A stretch of DNA of 31,489 bases from Chitinophagaceae bacterium UBA3961 (GTDB lineage Bacteria; Bacteroidota; Bacteroidia; Chitinophagales; Chitinophagaceae), in contig DGDD01000013.1 in the NCBI GenBank assembly GCA_002385265.1, forward strand, positions 1 to 31,489. The letters are read 5' to 3'. Positions 22,693 to 30,999 of this stretch are shown piece after piece; within the stretch, counting starts at the first letter, position 1, and each line of letters begins with the position of its first letter. A model generated the notes under the pieces. The model was not told the origin of the DNA and did no database searches. It was given only the letters and a program-made list of their open reading frames with translations. The translations under genes were made by a program, and so were the position numbers.

Positions 22693-23100
22693 TTAAGGTA
22701 AATTAATTTGCCACGATACTCCAAACTTGTCGTTGAACCAAGTGAATCGTGCAGAGAATCCATAAGACCCAGGTGCCATCAGCTCTTTACCGTCTTCCGA
22801 CAAATGGTAATGCAAACGCTCAAATTCCTCAAGTGAATCGCAAGTGATAAAAAAGCTCTGCGATGGGGTGAAGTTAAACTGATGATCGTAGGCACTATCG
22901 ATCATTCGAATTTCCAATTCTTTGATCTTTAATACCACCATACTTACTACTTTCTTTCCCTTCGATTCAGAAGCGGTATGATCATAAGAAATTGATTGTA
23001 TCGATGCTTCCGGGAAAGCTTGAAGATACAGATCGACAGCCTCCTGCACACGCGCATAATTTGCGCCCGAAAACATCAAAAACGGTTGCGGTGTTTGCAT
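22693..23100 (-). CDS. PhnB-like VOC-family protein
   Basis: 135 residues. QPFLMFSGANYARVQEAVDLYLQAFPEASIQSI is the typical first unit of the PhnB/3-demethylubiquinone-methyltransferase-like (glyoxalase) group, and MIDSAYDHQFNFTPSQSFFITCDSLEEFERLHYHLSEDG, PGSYGFSARFTWFNDKFGVSWQI the second. The ending DxFGVxWQI is diagnostic. Enzymatic role unknown. It starts 22 bp after the GH97 stop and belongs to the same minus-strand run of genes. (Motifs here are quoted from a continuous region in separate pieces.). Confidence 0.9.
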   Translation of the reverse strand: MQTPQPFLMFSGANYARVQEAVDLYLQAFPEASIQSISYDHTASESKGKKVVSMVVLKIKELEIRMIDSAYDHQFNFTPSQSFFITCDSLEEFERLHYHLSEDGKELMAPGSYGFSARFTWFNDKFGVSWQINLP

Positions 23101-23122
23101 GAATCTAAAATTAGACTCAAAC

Positions 23123-25195
23123 TTAGTCCATTAATCGGAAACGAACGGCAACTCCTCCGCTTCTGGCCAATTGAAAGGACAATTGGTCGGTAGATTGTAC
23201 CATTTGCTTGCTAATTTTATAGGCCTCGGGGTTCTTTTCAAAATCTGCATTATCGGCATCAGCATAAATAATGGCTTCGTATTTCTTTCCGGGGGAAAGG
23301 AAATTCAATGAAAGGGCCAAGGCGCGTTTGTTCTCATCGGTTACGGCACCTAAGTACCAATCTTCCGATTTCTTATCTTTTCTTGCAATAGCTAAATAAT
23401 CGCCGGGTTCTGCAGCCAATATCTTCGTGTCTGCCCAATCAACCGGTACGTCTTCAATAAATTGAAACGCATCCATTTTACCTTCATAGTTCTCCGGTAG
23501 ATCTGATACCATTTGCAATGGACTATAGATGGTAATATAAAAGGCTAGTTGTTTCGCAAGTGTTGTTCGAATAACTGTTTTTCTCGAAGGATCAAATTGA
23601 TTCAACTTCATGTGAAACATACCGGGGGTAAAGTCCATGGGACCTCCCATTAAACGGGTAAAAGGAATGATGGTGGTATGTTCCGGTGTAATCCCTAGTG
23701 TTGGAGCATTGTTGAACTCGGTACCTCGTGCGGCTTCATTGGCCATCCAGTTGGGAAAAGTTCGGTGTAATCCTGTTGGATGAACCGATTCGTGTGCATC
23801 CACCATAATTCCATAGGTACCAGCCTTAGCTGCAACGCGCTCATAATGATTCACCATCCATTGGCCATCGTGGTGTTCTCCGCGGGGAATAATTTTTCCA
23901 ACATAACCTGTTTTTACGGTATTGATTCCATTTAAATTCATGAAACGATACGCCGTATCCATTCTTCGCTCGTAATTTGTAACGGCACCGGAGGTTTCAT
24001 GGTGCATGATCAAACGGACGCCTTTCGATTGCGCATACTTAGTGAGGTACTGAATATCGTAATCCGGATAAGGACTCACAAAATCAAATACGTTTTCTTT
24101 CCAATTGCCGAACCAATCTTCCCAACCTTGATTCCAACCTTCTACAAGTACACCATCTAATTTATGCGCTGCCGCGAAATCAATATACTTTTTTACATTT
24201 TCGGTATTGGCACCGTGCTTACCCCCTGCTAATGGCCAATTGGCTTTGCCCACGTGCATTTCCCACCACATTCCTGCGAATTTCTGTGGTTTGATAAAGG
24301 AAGTATTTTCAAATGCCGTTGGTTCATTTAAGTTTAAGATGGTAGTAGAAGCCAAAATTTCGGTTGCTTTGTTACTCACCAAAATCGTTCTCCAGGGTGT
24401 ATTTGCAGGCGTTTGTAAATAAGCTTTGTTGCCAACGGCATCGGGAACCAAGGTTGATTCAAAGCTGAAATTTGCCTTGTTCAAATTCAACAGCCAAGCC
24501 GGATAGTTTCGAAGCGCTGCCTCGTGAATGCTAATATAGAGTCCATCAGCCGATTTCAATAACAATGGTGTTTGAACCGTTTGATCGCTCACCAAAGAAG
24601 TGACCGCAATATCTTTCTCTTTCTTCGCAGCAGCTAATGCATGTACCTCACTCAGTTTAGTAGTATTGTAAAGGTATTCGTTGGTATCATAATCGCCGGG
24701 AATCCAAAACGCGGTATGATTCTTCCCAACAACAATTTGCGTATTTTCTTCCTTTACTACAAAATGAGAAAGGTTTGTTTGAGATGGGAATTCGTATCGA
24801 AAACCAAGTCCATCTTTGAACAACCGAAAACGCACAGCGACTTGAATTGCAGGATTAGTTGTTTGCTTTACGTGAAGCACCAATTCTTTGTACTCATTTT
24901 TAATTGTGGCATATTCACCCCAAATCGGTGCCCAATTTTGATTGATATAAGAAGAATCTACTGACTCCAATTTAAATCTATTCAACTTCGTCTTCGGCTT
25001 TTCCAAGTCGAAGCCCAATGCTGAGGGCTGTACCACTTGTTTTCCTAAGAAAGAAAGGGAATACTGTAGAATTCCTGCCGGTGTGACTTCTACTTTTAAC
25101 AAATAACGACTGTCGGTACTTTTAACGGAAAGGGATTGAGACAAAACAGTAGAACTCGCGAAGAGTGCGAGCACAACAGCAATGAAACGGGTCAT
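23123..25195 (-). CDS. Glycoside hydrolase family 97 protein, SusB-like alpha-glucosidase
   Basis: 690 residues from ATG 25193-25195, with a signal peptide (MTRFIAVVLALFASSTVLSQ); a TTG two codons upstream is a less likely start. It has the three-part GH97 layout: N-terminal beta-super-sandwich, (beta/alpha)8 barrel from about residue 300 (FAGMWWEMHVG), and a C-terminal beta domain. Glu400 (HHETSG), Glu469 (DAHESV), Glu487 (ANEAARG) and Glu493 (GTEFN) each lie exactly 39 positions before Glu439, Glu508, Glu526 and Glu532 of SusB, the catalytic and calcium-binding residues of the inverting type. It should release glucose from alpha-glucans in the periplasm. No susC/susD genes are in the window. 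First gene of a five-gene minus-strand run. Confidence 0.93.
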   Translation of the reverse strand: MTRFIAVVLALFASSTVLSQSLSVKSTDSRYLLKVEVTPAGILQYSLSFLGKQVVQPSALGFDLEKPKTKLNRFKLESVDSSYINQNWAPIWGEYATIKNEYKELVLHVKQTTNPAIQVAVRFRLFKDGLGFRYEFPSQTNLSHFVVKEENTQIVVGKNHTAFWIPGDYDTNEYLYNTTKLSEVHALAAAKKEKDIAVTSLVSDQTVQTPLLLKSADGLYISIHEAALRNYPAWLLNLNKANFSFESTLVPDAVGNKAYLQTPANTPWRTILVSNKATEILASTTILNLNEPTAFENTSFIKPQKFAGMWWEMHVGKANWPLAGGKHGANTENVKKYIDFAAAHKLDGVLVEGWNQGWEDWFGNWKENVFDFVSPYPDYDIQYLTKYAQSKGVRLIMHHETSGAVTNYERRMDTAYRFMNLNGINTVKTGYVGKIIPRGEHHDGQWMVNHYERVAAKAGTYGIMVDAHESVHPTGLHRTFPNWMANEAARGTEFNNAPTLGITPEHTTIIPFTRLMGGPMDFTPGMFHMKLNQFDPSRKTVIRTTLAKQLAFYITIYSPLQMVSDLPENYEGKMDAFQFIEDVPVDWADTKILAAEPGDYLAIARKDKKSEDWYLGAVTDENKRALALSLNFLSPGKKYEAIIYADADNADFEKNPEAYKISKQMVQSTDQLSFQLARSGGVAVRFRLMD

Positions 25196-25210
25196 AAACA
25201 ATGGTTTGAT

Positions 25211-25254
25211 CTAATAAAAAATGAGAAAACTGTTCTTGGAACAAGGTTTTCTCA
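25211..25254 (-). terminator. Intrinsic terminator after the DinB-like gene
   Basis: TGAGAAAAC ... GTTTTCTCA (9 bp perfect) with an inner TGTTC / GAACA stem (25222-25254). On the minus strand it is followed by a run of six T. It separates the DinB-like gene from the GH97 gene; a plus-strand T run also exists but no gene needs it. Confidence 0.8.
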
Positions 25255-25285
25255 CTTTTTAAATTTACTACTTAAGTATAGAAAC

Positions 25286-25807
25286 TTAGAATAATTTTTC
25301 CTGAGGGGGCTTAGCACCGGCAAGGCGAATGTATACCGTAGTTTGACCGCGATGGTGTGTTTGATGTTCGAATGCTTTGGCAAAAGCTTCGCATTTAGAC
25401 ATTTCGAATCTACCAAACATTTTGATTTTCGTAGCCAAGTCTTCGGGTTTGGTAGCACGAATGGCAGCAATTACAAAATCGTATCCATCAGACACCAATT
25501 TCACTACATTGGCTTTTGATTGATCCGTTGCTTTCTCTGCTTCTCCAAAACCAACAGGGCTTTTCAATCCGGAGATAGCAGCTGCAAATCCGAAATTAGC
25601 ATCCGTAAAGTGGAGCATTTGCTGCGCAAAGGATCTCATTTCAGCGGTTGGCTTGAAGTCGTATTTATCAGCCGGCATGGCTTCTAAGTATTCAAGTGTG
25701 TAAGCTTTAGCGCGCAACCATTCTTTAATCATGGAAGCAGTATCGCATTGTGCAGTTGAGGCAAGGGTTGCAAAGCAAGCAACAAGAATAAGTGTTAGTT
25801 TACGCAT
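25286..25807 (-). CDS. Exported DinB-family protein
   Basis: 173 residues. The first ~20 form a signal peptide (MRKLTLILVACFATLASTAQ), unusual for DinB proteins in general but frequent in Bacteroidota. The mature part is a four-helix bundle with the three-His metal site: His66 in QMLHFTDAN, and His148 and His152 in EHQTHHRGQTTVY. DinB/YfiT-like proteins include thiol-dependent transferases; for exported ones the activity is not known. It begins 21 bp after the deaminase stop and ends before a strong terminator, so the two form an operon. Confidence 0.9.
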   Translation of the reverse strand: MRKLTLILVACFATLASTAQCDTASMIKEWLRAKAYTLEYLEAMPADKYDFKPTAEMRSFAQQMLHFTDANFGFAAAISGLKSPVGFGEAEKATDQSKANVVKLVSDGYDFVIAAIRATKPEDLATKIKMFGRFEMSKCEAFAKAFEHQTHHRGQTTVYIRLAGAKPPQEKLF

Positions 25808-25828
25808 GGTTGTTTATTTAGATTGTTT

Positions 25829-26326
25829 TTATACATCCTCTTTTCTATACGATAACGTAATTGTTTCAATTTGGGTTTCCACTTCACGGCATTTAATTCC
25901 GGCTGTTTCTAGCATTCTCCTAGAAGCTTTCGCGCTATCGGTGTGTTCGTATTTATTTGAAAGATACACAACTTCTGAAATTCCTGATTGAACAATGGCT
26001 TTAGCGCATTCGTTGCAAGGAAACAAAGCCGTATAAATTTTACAGCCATGTAGGTCCATGCCGATATTGTTGAGAATAGCGTTCAATTCGGCATGACAAA
26101 CAAAAGCGTACTTCGTCTCCAAAAATCCTCCTTCCTTGCTCCAAGGAAATTCATCGTCATCGCAGCCGGCAGGCAACCCATTGTAGCCTGCTCCAACAAT
26201 TTTGTTTTTATCATTTACAATGCAAGCCCCCACTTGAGTATGAGGGTCTTTACTTCTATGACCCGACAATAGTGCCACTCCCATAAAGTATTCATCCCAA
26301 CTGATATAATTAGCGCGCTTCTTCAC
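25829..26326 (-). CDS. Deoxycytidylate (dCMP) deaminase family protein
   Basis: 165 residues, starting with GTG (26324-26326). The zinc site is complete: His78 and Glu80 in FVCHAELNAI and Cys104/Cys107 in FPCNECAK. RSKDPHTQVGACIVN and GYNGLPAGCDDDEFPW are typical of dCMP deaminases, which convert dCMP to dUMP for thymidylate synthesis; the length fits this group and not cytidine or tRNA-adenosine deaminases. A -7-like TACATTTA lies at 26336-26343 (minus strand), only 10 bp from the start codon. Followed by the DinB-like gene. Confidence 0.93.
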   Translation of the reverse strand: MKKRANYISWDEYFMGVALLSGHRSKDPHTQVGACIVNDKNKIVGAGYNGLPAGCDDDEFPWSKEGGFLETKYAFVCHAELNAILNNIGMDLHGCKIYTALFPCNECAKAIVQSGISEVVYLSNKYEHTDSAKASRRMLETAGIKCREVETQIETITLSYRKEDV

Positions 26327-26379
26327 TTTTTTGTGTAAATGTAGGGAGAATTGAGTAGTGGAGGAAGTTTGTTGTTGGG

Positions 26380-26429
26380 CTTTAGGTTTTAGGCTTTAGG
26401 CGTTAGGGGATTAGGCTTTAGGTTTTAGG
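26380..26429 (+). repeat. TTTAGG heptamer array (YTTTAGG)
   Basis: Seven units: CTTTAGG, TTTTAGG, CTTTAGG, CGTTAGG, GGATTAGG (8 nt), CTTTAGG, TTTTAGG. It is a short microsatellite, similar in look to a telomere repeat but only 50 bp and degenerate. Probably arose by slippage. Confidence 0.9.
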
Positions 26430-26480
26430 ATAAAATTGTTATACTAGGCTTTGCAAACTCATATAAAATGTTGACTCAAA

Positions 26481-27085
26481 ACTTGACCTAAAGTTATTCT
26501 TTAGTCAAAAAGGATGTTTGCAGCAACCTCTCTTTGTGCAACTTCCCTCCCTTCTCTATCCTTTGCGAATTCCAAGCAGCGTAGCTGCGCAAAACTTAAT
26601 TACTCAAAACTCAATAACTTAATACTTGATTTAAAGGTATTCTTTAGTCAAAAAGTATTTGTGCAACAGCCTCTCTTAGTGCAACTTCTCTCACTTCTCT
26701 ATCCTTTGTGAGCTCCATGCAGCGAAGCTGCGCAAAACTTAATAACTAAAAACTCAATAACTTAAAACTTGACCTAAAGTTATTCCGTAGTCAAAAAAGT
26801 ATGTTTGCAGCAGCCTCTCTTTGTGCAACTTCTCTCACCTCTCTAACCTTTGCGAATTCCAAGCAGCGAAGCTGCACAAAACTTAACAACTGAAAACTCA
26901 ATAACTTAAAACTTGACCTAAAGTTATTCCGTAGTCAAAAAAGTATGTTTGCAGCAGCCTCTCTTAGTGCAACTTCTCTCCCTTCTCTATCCTTTGTGAG
27001 CTCCATGCAGCAAAGCTGCCCAAAACTTAATAACTAAAAACTCAATAACTTAAAACTTAATTTAAAGGCAATCTGTGGTTCAAAA
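26481..27085 (+). repeat. Four tandem copies of a 143-144-bp unit plus a partial fifth
   Basis: Units start at 26481, 26624, 26767 and 26911 (ACTTGACCTA or variant) with a partial fifth at 27055. Each has a TAGTCAAAAA block, a C/T-rich block (TGCAACTTCTCTC), a hexamer palindrome, a GCAGC-NNN-GCTGC hairpin and an A/C-rich AAAACTTAATAACT tail. Units 1 and 3 share GCGAATTCCAAG and CTTTGTGCAAC; units 2 and 4 share GTGAGCTCCATG and CTTAGTGCAAC, so the order is A-B-A-B with a dimer of about 287 bp. Not CRISPR: no short repeat with unique spacers. Function unknown. Confidence 0.95.
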
Positions 27086-27115
27086 TACAACCCATTAAAG
27101 ATCTCATAAATAAAC

Positions 27116-27123
27116 TAATTTTG
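27116..27123 (+). promoter_or_regulatory. Probable -7 box for the 27143 gene
   Basis: TAATTTTG matches TAnnTTTG, 19 bp upstream of the ATG. No clear TTG was found at the -33 position, so the call rests on the -7 element alone. Confidence 0.5.
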
Positions 27124-27142
27124 CCCCTTCCAAATCACTCCC

Positions 27143-27820
27143 ATGTATTTAGACAACGCGGTATATCATGCCCTTCAAACTCAGCAAGCTCCGCTAAATA
27201 TCGGTGATTCTGATATCGCCTACTTTAATGCCGATGTGGCTCCATTTATTGGAATGGACGATTGGAGTGAAATGGCTCAAGACCGATTAAAGCACTTGCC
27301 CACAGACAGACGTTTCTTTATCATGAAAGTAAAAGAAGAAGTATTGGCTGCTCATTTAGAATCGGTGCTAACCTTGCCCCTTACTCAAATGATCTGTCAC
27401 CAGCCGGTAGCTCCAAAAAACATTGATGCAACTATTATTCAACTAGGCGATGCCAATGTAGAAGAAATGATAGAACTTACTTCGCTTACCAAACCCGGAC
27501 CATTTTACAAGAACACCATCAAAATGGGTCGCTATTATGGAATTAGAGAAGAAGGAAAGTTAGTAGCCATAAGCGGTGAGCGATTGTCCCTTCCTGATGC
27601 CACCGAAATAAGCGCCGTTTGCACCCATCCGAATGCCCTTGGGAAAGGATACGGTGCGGCCTTGGTATACCATGTAGCCAAACAAATTGAAGCAGACGGA
27701 AAGCTTCCATTTCTGCATGTTCGAAAAGACAACGATCGCGCTATCGCTTTGTACGAGCGCCTAGGATTCACACACCGCTCCGATGTTTACTTCGAAATTT
27801 TTAAAACGAAGGCGGAATAG
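27143..27820 (+). CDS. GNAT-family N-acetyltransferase (FR47-like)
   Basis: 225 residues. The C-terminal half is a GNAT domain: EISAVCTHPNALGKGYGAALVYHVAKQI holds the acetyl-CoA loop (Leu166-Gly-Lys-Gly-Tyr-Gly) and LHVRKDNDRAIALYERLGF the final strand-helix. The N-terminal ~95 residues form a divergent half-domain as in FR47-like proteins. Substrate unknown. Its 3' end overlaps the convergent ADP-ribosylglycohydrolase-fold gene by 20 bp. A -7 box precedes it, just beyond the tandem repeat array. Confidence 0.92.
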   Translation: MYLDNAVYHALQTQQAPLNIGDSDIAYFNADVAPFIGMDDWSEMAQDRLKHLPTDRRFFIMKVKEEVLAAHLESVLTLPLTQMICHQPVAPKNIDATIIQLGDANVEEMIELTSLTKPGPFYKNTIKMGRYYGIREEGKLVAISGERLSLPDATEISAVCTHPNALGKGYGAALVYHVAKQIEADGKLPFLHVRKDNDRAIALYERLGFTHRSDVYFEIFKTKAE

Positions 27821-29165
27821 ACCACCAGCCATTCTGAACATCAATCGTTCCTTTCAATTCTTCTTGCACCACCCTATCCACAATAGCAATGCCTTTTTTG
27901 GCCATAGATTCAAAGGTGTCGATGCCATTGTTAGGGAAATTGGTTCGAGTACGATGAATATTGAATTTATTAGAGAAAGTTTTGCCGAACGCCTTTTCAA
28001 TACCATCTTTTCCGATCATGAAACCAAGTAGCCCGCCCCAAGTGGCTGTAGGATTATCCGAATCCCAACCCATCAATGACCCCAACTTAATCGTTTCCTT
28101 GAAATCACCTTCCCCGTAAAGTAAACTGATGATGCTCGAAGCGAAATTGATTCCGGCTGCATAACATCCGTTGCAGTAGCGTTGCATGGAAGTGATATGA
28201 TACCCGTCTAATTCCTGCACCTGATAACGATCGTATACTGCATCGCGGGTTTGTTCCCAAGGAATGCCTTTATCGTATTGACTTTTTACGAAATCAAACA
28301 TCTTTGCAACATAGGTATCATTGGGTATTTTCTTTCTTGCCTCTTTCGCCATCCACAATATCTGTTCTTTCATCGGAAGAGAACTGTTTACTTTCGAAGC
28401 CAAAGAATACATACGAACATAGAACTGAGAAATGATTTCTGCATTGTTACTAGCCGTTGTTTGAATGGGAAGCGTAGCCAATTTCACAGCAGTTTCAGGA
28501 AATGCGGGCGCATACAATCCGAAGATTTCGGTAGTCAATTGCGCATCGATCATTTCATAATCGGGATTGTTTTCCGGTCTTCCTGTTAATGGCGGTTCCA
28601 TCCCCTTCAGCATCAAATCAAAAGCTTGTTGATTGGAAACCCATAAAAAATTCTCTTCTTCATGTTTAATATGCTTCAGCCATCCATCTCGAATCTGCCT
28701 ACCTGTAAGCATAGTAGTTTTATTTCCATACATCAATTCTTGATAGATGTATTCGATATCGGTATCGTCATCGGCTCCCCAATTGCCATCTGCATTTTCA
28801 AATACAAAATCAATGGTGGGTGACAATTGTTTAGAATCCAAATTGCTCCAAATATTTGGCTGGTCTTTCTTACCCCAATCTGCGCGAGTATAAAAACGTC
28901 CTGTTTGAATAGTACCGATGTTTCCGATTTTATCCATTTCAGTTACCAATCCCGTCCAATTGGCAATGCACTCACCCAGCCAGAAGCCGTAAAGTTTGTT
29001 ATAATAGTTCGCTCTTGAAATCAATAGATTTCCGGGTTTGTGAGAGTTGGGTTTATAAACGATGGTGGCGTCCTTATAGGGACCCAATGATACTTTTGCC
29101 CCGGGATTTTGAGCGAATAAATGAAAACTTGGCAATAAGATGAAGAAAGACAAGATGACTTTCAT
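27801..29165 (-). CDS. Exported ADP-ribosylglycohydrolase-fold protein
   Basis: 454 residues with a signal peptide (MKVILSFFILLPSFHLFAQ). The ADP-ribosyl-glycohydrolase fold is indicated by RANYYNKLYGFWLGECIANW, the metal motif GADDDTDIEY (130-139) and the second motif GWDSDNPTATWGGLLG (366-381). The usual GxDxDT of the second motif reads GWDSDN here. Classical family members remove ADP-ribose from proteins or act on related substrates inside the cell; an exported one more likely acts on an external N- or O-glycosidic compound. It is 65 bp downstream of the GH20 gene and may be co-transcribed with it. Substrate unknown. Confidence 0.88.
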   Translation of the reverse strand: MKVILSFFILLPSFHLFAQNPGAKVSLGPYKDATIVYKPNSHKPGNLLISRANYYNKLYGFWLGECIANWTGLVTEMDKIGNIGTIQTGRFYTRADWGKKDQPNIWSNLDSKQLSPTIDFVFENADGNWGADDDTDIEYIYQELMYGNKTTMLTGRQIRDGWLKHIKHEEENFLWVSNQQAFDLMLKGMEPPLTGRPENNPDYEMIDAQLTTEIFGLYAPAFPETAVKLATLPIQTTASNNAEIISQFYVRMYSLASKVNSSLPMKEQILWMAKEARKKIPNDTYVAKMFDFVKSQYDKGIPWEQTRDAVYDRYQVQELDGYHITSMQRYCNGCYAAGINFASSIISLLYGEGDFKETIKLGSLMGWDSDNPTATWGGLLGFMIGKDGIEKAFGKTFSNKFNIHRTRTNFPNNGIDTFESMAKKGIAIVDRVVQEELKGTIDVQNGWWSIPPSF

Positions 29166-29230
29166 ACGGCAAACATTTCTTCAAGTTACAAATTAAACTG
29201 TTGAATTGAATGCCCGGATTAATCGCTTGC

Positions 29231-30811
29231 TTAATGAAAATAACTACTCCCCCATCTTTCATACCTCTTGTACATGTATTCTTTCAATCTCCTTTGAAAG
29301 TCTGCATAGTTTTTATTGGTACCCCATAAATTTTCTGCGAGTGCAGTAACACGGGGGAAAATCATGTAATCAACCTTTGTGGAATAGCCCATATACTCTG
29401 TCCACACATTGGCCTGACCTCCAATTACCTTATGAGCCAAGCCCGCTTTTCGAATGGAAGCAGGCACGAGAGAATAGTTATATACAGAATCAACCGGATT
29501 GAACCCGTGGATGGCCAAACTGTCTTTATTCGTTAAACTCTGATAGTGATCGAAGTAAAAAGGCTTGCCAGGTGTTTGAATAACACTGAATCCCTTCTGC
29601 GCCACTTCAATTGCCTTTTTGTCATCGGCCCAGTTCATGATCAACGTAGTAGTATCTACTTTGCCTTCTGCAATTTCATGCCAGCCAATCACTTTTCTGC
29701 CCATGCCCTTCACATCACCGGCCACTTTCTCAATAAAATAAGTTTGCAGCGCCACTTCGTCTTTGATACCATTGGCCTTCATGAACTCCTTGGTTTTGGG
29801 ATCTTGCTTCCACCAAAGCTTGCTGCACTCGTCACCTCCAATATGTATATAGGTAGAAGGAAACAACTCTATCAACTCCTTAAAAATGGTGTTTAAAAAA
29901 GTAAAACTTGCATCATTGGGAGCCAATACATTGTTTTGTCGATTGTACATACCCCAGGTTTGTGCAACGTTCCAAGTGGTGTCGGGCTTGGTAGATAATT
30001 CGGGGTATGCGGCAATAGTGGCACGACTGTGTCCGGGTATATCAATTTCAGGGATTACTTCAATTCCTCTTTCTTTCGCGTATGCCAATACCTCCTTAAT
30101 TTGATCGCGCGTGTAAAAACCACCATATCGGGTGCCATCGTACTTAATTGGCGTGTCTTTAAAATGACCGATCAAGGTTTGATCTCTCCAAGAACCAATG
30201 CTGTTTAATTTTGGATAACTCAACACTTCCATTCTCCAACCCTGGTCATCGGTTAAGTGCCAATGAAAAGTGTTCAGTTTGTGAAAAGTGATGTAATCGA
30301 TGTACTTCTTAATATATTCTAAAGGGAAGATATGACGCACCACATCTAAATGAAGTCCTCGATATGAATAGGCTGGATAATCGTTTATGTTTTCCGGCTG
30401 AAGAAAGTAGCGACCGTCTCTTTCGTTAGGTAATTGCACCAAGCTCACTATTCCATTTACAATTCCTCTTACTGAAGCAGCAGATACCACCACCTGATTG
30501 AATCCAATTGCAATATTATAATGTTCTGCAGGTGTGATTAATTTTTTATCGTACTCAAAGCGAAGTGTTGCCTTTCTATTATTAGTAACATTAATGGAAA
30601 TGTTCAGCTCTTGCTGAAACAATTGTTTTATGAATGCGATTTGATTGGAAAACTCATCGTCAACACAGGCTTCTACTTCCTTTCCCCATTCTGTTCCTTT
30701 CCCATGCAGTATTTCAGCATGAACGACTGCCGGAATAATTTTCTCAGAACCTTGGGATGATGCTCCTGATGCAAGCAAGCAAGCCATTAAAAACAGACCT
30801 ATTTTTTTCAT
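29231..30811 (-). CDS. Exported beta-N-acetylhexosaminidase, GH20
   Basis: 526 residues: signal peptide (MKKIGLFLMACLLASGASSQ), an N-terminal Glyco_hydro_20b domain (about 25-140), and a (beta/alpha)8 barrel starting YSYRGLHLDVVRHIFP. Substrate-binding HWHLTDDQGWR is at 183-193 and the catalytic pair Asp327-Glu328 is in HIGGDECSKLWW; the Asp polarises the N-acetyl group in substrate-assisted catalysis. It should cut terminal beta-GlcNAc or GalNAc from chitin oligomers, peptidoglycan fragments or glycans in the periplasm. A perfect -7 box, TATATTTG, lies upstream at 30827-30834. Confidence 0.95.
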   Translation of the reverse strand: MKKIGLFLMACLLASGASSQGSEKIIPAVVHAEILHGKGTEWGKEVEACVDDEFSNQIAFIKQLFQQELNISINVTNNRKATLRFEYDKKLITPAEHYNIAIGFNQVVVSAASVRGIVNGIVSLVQLPNERDGRYFLQPENINDYPAYSYRGLHLDVVRHIFPLEYIKKYIDYITFHKLNTFHWHLTDDQGWRMEVLSYPKLNSIGSWRDQTLIGHFKDTPIKYDGTRYGGFYTRDQIKEVLAYAKERGIEVIPEIDIPGHSRATIAAYPELSTKPDTTWNVAQTWGMYNRQNNVLAPNDASFTFLNTIFKELIELFPSTYIHIGGDECSKLWWKQDPKTKEFMKANGIKDEVALQTYFIEKVAGDVKGMGRKVIGWHEIAEGKVDTTTLIMNWADDKKAIEVAQKGFSVIQTPGKPFYFDHYQSLTNKDSLAIHGFNPVDSVYNYSLVPASIRKAGLAHKVIGGQANVWTEYMGYSTKVDYMIFPRVTALAENLWGTNKNYADFQRRLKEYMYKRYERWGSSYFH

Positions 30812-30826
30812 AATCTATTATTACCT

Positions 30827-30834
30827 CAAATATA
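30827..30834 (-). promoter_or_regulatory. Probable -7 box for the GH20 gene
   Basis: TATATTTG on the minus strand is an exact match to TAnnTTTG, 15 bp upstream of the ATG (30809-30811). No TTG was seen at the -33 position. Confidence 0.5.
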
Positions 30835-30999
30835 CTAAGATAACAGGCTTTCTTCGCTGTTTTGAGCGACCGTTTTACAAGCAGAGAGAGCTCTTAACAG
30901 GTTTATTTACAAAAAACACCAACGCATAAATCCAGAACTTCTCAACTCACGTACATGAACTGACAATTGTTTGACAAAAGCCAATTGTTGCTTACTCTT

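Larger units (their letters stand above)
26327..27142. other. Gene-free region with heptamer and long tandem repeats
   Basis: 816 bp between divergent genes. It contains the TTTAGG-type heptamer array (26380-26429) and the 143-144-bp tandem array (26481-about 27085). Open frames across the array are not maintained between units because the period is not a multiple of three. No gene supported. Confidence 0.75.

Noticed and set aside
26514..26711. Possible 65-residue gene in the tandem array
   Set aside because: It crosses two repeat units whose 143-bp period shifts frame, so the frame is not kept from unit to unit.
26481..27085. CRISPR array
   Set aside because: The whole 143-144-bp unit is repeated; there are no short repeats with unique spacers and no cas genes.
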